A program made the translations under genes and the position numbers. The notes below the pieces were generated by a model, which saw only the letters and a list, made by a program, of their open reading frames with translations, ran no database searches and was not told the DNA's origin. 24,572 nt of DNA from Candidatus Aerophobus profundus SCGC AAA252-L23 (lineage in GTDB: Bacteria; Aerophobota; Aerophobia; Aerophobales; Aerophobaceae): NCBI GenBank assembly GCA_000402295.1, contig AQRW01000188.1, forward strand, positions 1 to 24,572, given 5' to 3'. Below are positions 21,621-24,572 of this stretch, in pieces (position 1 is the first letter of the stretch; every line of letters starts with the position of its first letter).

Positions 21621-21794
21621 GGTAGCCGCAAGCCAGTCCGTGTAGAGGAGGCTTTAGCCTCCCAGTTATGATCCGGTAGCCGCAGGCTTTAGCCTGCGTT
21701 CGTCAGTGTGTCATTGCGAGCGAAGCGTGGCAATCTGGTTTTGGTAGCCGCAGGCTTTAGCCTGCGTTTATTTACGCAGCTTAAAACTTGTGCA
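21621..21794. repeat. Modular repeat cluster between divergent genes
   Basis: This occupies the middle of the 415-bp gap between the divergent UroD-like and TatD genes. It contains a GGTAGCCGCAA fragment (21621-21631), GTAGAGGAGGCT paired with AGCCTCCC (21642-21663), GGTAGCCGCAGGCTTTAGCC to GCG at 21675-21698, and a composite at 21743-21794 whose second palindrome has decayed (GCAGCTTAAAACTTGTGC). GTTATGATCC precedes the 21675 copy as it does the one at 24536. Confidence 0.85.
21710..21738. repeat. TCATTGCGAG-type dispersed repeat
   Basis: GTCATTGCGAGCGAAGCGTG with CAATCTGG after it is a dispersed repeat type seen in many uncultivated bacterial genomes (general knowledge). It is inserted between two GGTAGCC units, and related pieces lie at 10001-10090. 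Confidence 0.6.
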
Positions 21795-21802
21795 GAAGTT
21801 GG

Positions 21803-21830
21803 TTGACAAAAAATGAAGGTCTAATATGGT
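21803..21830 (+). promoter_or_regulatory. Sigma70-like promoter of the TatD gene
   Basis: TTGACA (21803-21808), 16-base spacer, TATGGT (21825-21830). The -10 match is four of six. Transcription would start near 21837, about 74 nt before the ATG. It lies nine bases after the repeat cluster and diverges from the promoter at 21571-21599. Confidence 0.45.
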
Positions 21831-21910
21831 AAGTTTGAGCAGAGATATTTTCTGCCCGTTAAAGACAAGAAAACGAGGCTGCTTAAGAAATAGGTTTTGT
21901 GAGGGAAAAA

Positions 21911-22666
21911 ATGTTTGACAGTCACGCCCACCCGACCGATGCTCGGTTCGATAAGGATAGAATTGAAGTGATTGACCGAGCTCGGAAAAGTGGTGTCACT
22001 GAAATTATGTGTGTTCTTTCCACTCCTGGGGAATTAGAAATTTTTCGTGAGGAACTGGCTTCCCTTCAAGGACTTTGGGGATCAGTAGGGATTCATCCTC
22101 ATGATGCCTCCCGCTACGATGAACTGGAAGAAATATTGTCCGCTGTTTCTCAGGAGGAGAAAATTCTGGCTGTGGGGGAAATAGGTTTAGATTACCATTA
22201 TATGAATTCTCCCTCAGGGGCGCAAAGAGAGGTGTTCAGAAAACAACTGAGGTTAGCCAAAAAACTAAATGTTCCGGTGATCATTCACAGCCGAGAGGCC
22301 AGAGAAGAAGTCTGGGAGATTCTCAAGGAGGAAGATATTCATCGGGGTGTTATGCACTGCTTTTCTGGAGGAGAAGAGCTTTTGGAAAAGTATCTTGCTC
22401 TGGGATTATACATCTCTCTGGCTGGACCCGTCACTTTCCTCCGAGCTTCACATTTACGTTATATAGTTAGTCTTATTCCTTTGAATCGTCTTTTGGTAGA
22501 GACGGACTGTCCTTATCTATCACCCCAGGATAGGCGCGGTCAGCGTAATGAGCCTGCCTTTTTGAAATTTATATTGCGGAAGCTTTCTTCCCTTCACCAA
22601 GTTTCCTTCGCCGAGATAGAGAGGATTACTCAAAACAATGCCAGGGAGCTCTTTGAGATTGACTAA
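21911..22666 (+). CDS. tatD: TatD-family metal-dependent deoxyribonuclease
   Basis: This protein of 251 residues is an amidohydrolase-fold TatD enzyme, a cytoplasmic metal-dependent DNase. The metal ligands are all recognisable: H5 and H7 in MFDSHAHPTD, E90 in AVGEIGLDYHY, H126 in VIIHSRE, H149 in VMHCFSGG and D199 in LLVETDCPYL. GSVGIHPHDA (57-66) is also typical. Length matches the family. The start is ATG at 21911, with GAGGG five bases upstream; a GTG at 21899 would add four residues but overlaps that ribosome site. A promoter is predicted at 21803-21830. The next gene begins 77 bp downstream on the same strand. In other bacteria tatD is often near metG or holB; neither is present. Confidence 0.93.
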   Translation: MFDSHAHPTDARFDKDRIEVIDRARKSGVTEIMCVLSTPGELEIFREELASLQGLWGSVGIHPHDASRYDELEEILSAVSQEEKILAVGEIGLDYHYMNSPSGAQREVFRKQLRLAKKLNVPVIIHSREAREEVWEILKEEDIHRGVMHCFSGGEELLEKYLALGLYISLAGPVTFLRASHLRYIVSLIPLNRLLVETDCPYLSPQDRRGQRNEPAFLKFILRKLSSLHQVSFAEIERITQNNARELFEID

Positions 22667-22743
22667 AGAGGAGTACCAGTGAGTTTTTATATGATTGAGT
22701 CATTCGAAATTTTGAGGTGGTAATAAAATGGGAGGTAATCACT

Positions 22744-24486
22744 ATGAATAGGATGATACCGGCAATCTGTTTGACTATGACTTTGGTGGTGACTTTTATA
22801 ACTGGGGTAGCTTGGGCCACCCAGATCACCGAAGGGGAGGTGACTGAGGTAACCGTTTATCGGGATCAGGCCCTGGTTACCCGTACTATAACAGTTCAGG
22901 GACCGAGTGGTCCTCTGGAAATTGCAGTTACCAATCTACCAGCTAAGATCATTCCGGCCAGTTTATCTGCTGAATCAAAAGGGAATAGCCGAGTTCATTC
23001 TCTCACTTATCGAACCAGGGCAATTAGAGGAGAGATACGTCCGGAAGTTCAGGCTATAGACGAGAAGATTGCTGAGCTGGAGCAGCAATTAAAAGAACTG
23101 GCAGCTCACCAGCAATTACTTCAAGTCAAGGAAAAAATCATCAGCAAATTGGAGCAATTTACCGCCAGTACGGCCGAGATGGAACTTCAAAAAGGAGTCT
23201 TGAATTTTGAAGAACTGAGACAACTCACCGAGTATGGTCTGGGCAAACATGAGCAGTTTTTGCAAGAAAGTCTAAAACTACAAGGGGAGAAAGAAGAGAC
23301 TTCAAAGCAGATTGATCTTCTGAAGCGTAAACGGGCCGAACTGGCCGCCGGCTACAGTCAAATGCAAAGGGAAGCCCTGGTATATCTGACCAAGGATACC
23401 GACCAACCGTTAATTATCAGTTTACGTTATTTGGTAAGTGGAGTAAGTTGGTATCCTCAGTACAATTTACGTTCAGATGAGGAACGCCACTCGGTAAGTG
23501 TAGAGTACAATGCCATTGTCAGACAGATGAGCGGGGAAGACTGGAGTGCAGTGCAGTTGACGCTTTCCACCGCTCAGCCCACCCTTACCGCTGAACCTCC
23601 GATAATTGAACCTCTGGAGATAGCCCTGGGACCTAAAAGAGTATTGAAAGTGGAAGAGCTGGAAGACACTCTGGGGCAATTCGAGAAGCGACGTTCCGCC
23701 GTGCAAAAGGAAGTCGCTCCTTCACCTGAGCTTTCCAATATGTTGAACGTTTTCGCCGGCGAGGAACAGGTATTGGAGCTAACCCAGAAAACCGATGTGT
23801 TGAGGGCCGGGAAGAAAAAAATCATGCGTCTGGAAGGGGTAAGCGTTACCTACCAGTTAGCTCACTCAGTCAATCTTGCCAGCCGGACCGATGAGCAAAT
23901 TTTGCAGATTGCCGCGGTGCGCTTACCTGCTCACTTCACCCACAGTGCCGCTCCTGTACTAACTGATTTTGTCTACGAAGAAACTTCGGCTAAGAACACT
24001 ACCCCTTATGTTTTCCTACCGGGCTCCTACAATGCTTATCTTAACGGTGAGTTCGTAGGACGGGGAAGCATCAAACTGATAGCCAGTGGTGAGGAATTCG
24101 GAGCCGGATTCGGGGTTGATCCCCAGGTACAGGTAGTCAAGGAACTGATACGCAAAACCGAACACATAGAGGGAGGCAATCAAGTCTCTGAATTTGCCTA
24201 CAAATTGATCATATCCAACTACGGGGAAAAAGCTATCCCACTTAAGTTGGAGGATCGTATGCCTTACAGTCCCGATGGGTCGGTTCAAGTGAAGTTGCTG
24301 GAAGCTAAACCAGAAATCAGCTCGGACCCGGAATATCGAAGAACGAAATTGTCCAAGGGTCTGTTGCGATGGGATCTGGAGATCCCGGCCCAGGCTATCA
24401 ATGAGAAAGAAATAATGGTAACTTATCAATTCCGGATGGCCCACGACAAACAACTGACTATCAAGGGTCTGTTTGAATCACCGTAG
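22744..24486 (+). CDS. Secreted DUF4139 protein, mucoidy inhibitor MuiA family
   Basis: This 580-residue protein has a signal peptide (about 1-26, MNRMIPAICLTMTLVVTFIT, cleavage near GVAWA), then the N-terminal DUF4140-type domain (VTEVTVYRDQALVTRTITV, 33-51), a long charged coiled coil (about 102-210) and the large DUF4139 domain, with VSGVSWYPQYNLRSD at 231-245 and the QMSGEDWSAVQLTLSTAQP block at 261-279. This order is that of the MuiA family, named for suppressing mucoidy; the biochemical role is unknown. It should act outside the cytoplasmic membrane. The start is ATG at 22744, preceded by GGGAGGT; an upstream in-frame GTG at 22717 lacks support. The coding end is followed by a repeat at 24507. 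Confidence 0.9.
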   Translation: MNRMIPAICLTMTLVVTFITGVAWATQITEGEVTEVTVYRDQALVTRTITVQGPSGPLEIAVTNLPAKIIPASLSAESKGNSRVHSLTYRTRAIRGEIRPEVQAIDEKIAELEQQLKELAAHQQLLQVKEKIISKLEQFTASTAEMELQKGVLNFEELRQLTEYGLGKHEQFLQESLKLQGEKEETSKQIDLLKRKRAELAAGYSQMQREALVYLTKDTDQPLIISLRYLVSGVSWYPQYNLRSDEERHSVSVEYNAIVRQMSGEDWSAVQLTLSTAQPTLTAEPPIIEPLEIALGPKRVLKVEELEDTLGQFEKRRSAVQKEVAPSPELSNMLNVFAGEEQVLELTQKTDVLRAGKKKIMRLEGVSVTYQLAHSVNLASRTDEQILQIAAVRLPAHFTHSAAPVLTDFVYEETSAKNTTPYVFLPGSYNAYLNGEFVGRGSIKLIASGEEFGAGFGVDPQVQVVKELIRKTEHIEGGNQVSEFAYKLIISNYGEKAIPLKLEDRMPYSPDGSVQVKLLEAKPEISSDPEYRRTKLSKGLLRWDLEIPAQAINEKEIMVTYQFRMAHDKQLTIKGLFESP

Positions 24487-24506
24487 AAGCAAATCTGTGG
24501 AGATAG

Positions 24507-24572
24507 GGTAGCCGCAGGCTCCTCGGTTATGATCCGGTAGCCGCAGGCTTTGACTCCTCGGTTATGATCCGG
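24507..24572. repeat. Tandem GGTAGCC half-units at the window end
   Basis: Two partial units in tandem: GGTAGCCGCAGGCT then CCTCGGTTATGATCC (24507-24535), and GGTAGCCGCAGGCTTTGACT then CCTCGGTTATGATCC (24536-24570), followed by GG that would begin a third. The second half of each palindrome is missing, replaced by the TTTGACTCCTCGG phrase also found at 6573. The array continues beyond the window. Confidence 0.8.

Noticed and set aside
24016..24453. 145-codon minus-strand open frame within the MuiA gene
   Set aside because: Antisense shadow of a well-supported gene, without motifs or ribosome site.

Overview
The window looks like chromosomal DNA of an uncultivated, probably anaerobic bacterium. 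GC is moderate by eye (not counted), Shine-Dalgarno sequences are clear (GGAGG type), genes are tightly packed, and several spacers look like sigma70 promoters. Two corrinoid-type uroporphyrinogen-decarboxylase-family proteins (16-1185 and 20239-21495) suggest anaerobic methyl-group metabolism. No gene here fixes the phylum, and I do not name one.

Layout. 16-3728 (+): a UroD/MtaA-like protein, an antisense remnant of a D-2-hydroxyacid dehydrogenase, a HypE-like AIR-synthase-family protein, a flavodoxin N-terminal fragment, hisA with a frameshift at a run of eight Gs, then hisI with no hisF between them. 3785-7209 (+): a membrane-anchored SNase nuclease, a membrane-anchored OB-fold protein, a nitroreductase, a YprB-like DEDD exonuclease and a PaaI-type thioesterase. 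7321-9824: a macrodomain protein (-), then a CBS-pair protein and an SLC13/ArsB-type permease (+) separated by a 26-bp inverted repeat. 10162-10929 (+): a short-chain dehydrogenase. 10942-20023 (-): read in the transcribed direction, an M29-type aminopeptidase, an ABC exporter, two paralogous GT-B glycosyltransferases, a GT32-type enzyme and two more GT-B enzymes. This looks like a surface glycan or glycolipid assembly and export locus. 20239-21495 (-): the second UroD-like protein, with its own promoter. 21911-24486 (+): a TatD-type nuclease and a secreted MuiA/DUF4139 protein.

The most distinctive structure is a dense family of modular palindromic repeats in nearly every longer intergenic gap. 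The frame is GGTAGCCGC ... GCG with a T-rich tail, often doubled head-to-head into a 56-57 bp unit that starts GGTAGCC and ends GGCTACC. The stem inside the frame differs between copies (GCAGGC/GCCTGC, GCAACCT/AGGTTGC, GCAAGTT/AACTTGC, GGGAGGCT/AGCCTCCC, GGTCCGAT/ATCGGACC and others), but both arms change together so each usually remains self-complementary. Polarity mostly follows transcription of the gene just upstream, so many copies may act as portable terminators. Three other repeat families are present: the 26-bp inverted repeat, a GACTGTCCCCATTTTCT motif and a TCATTGCGAG-type motif. Repeats also reach into coding ends and lie beside gene remnants and a duplicated glycosyltransferase, which suggests they take part in rearrangement. 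No CRISPR array, rRNA, tRNA or complete transposase gene was seen.
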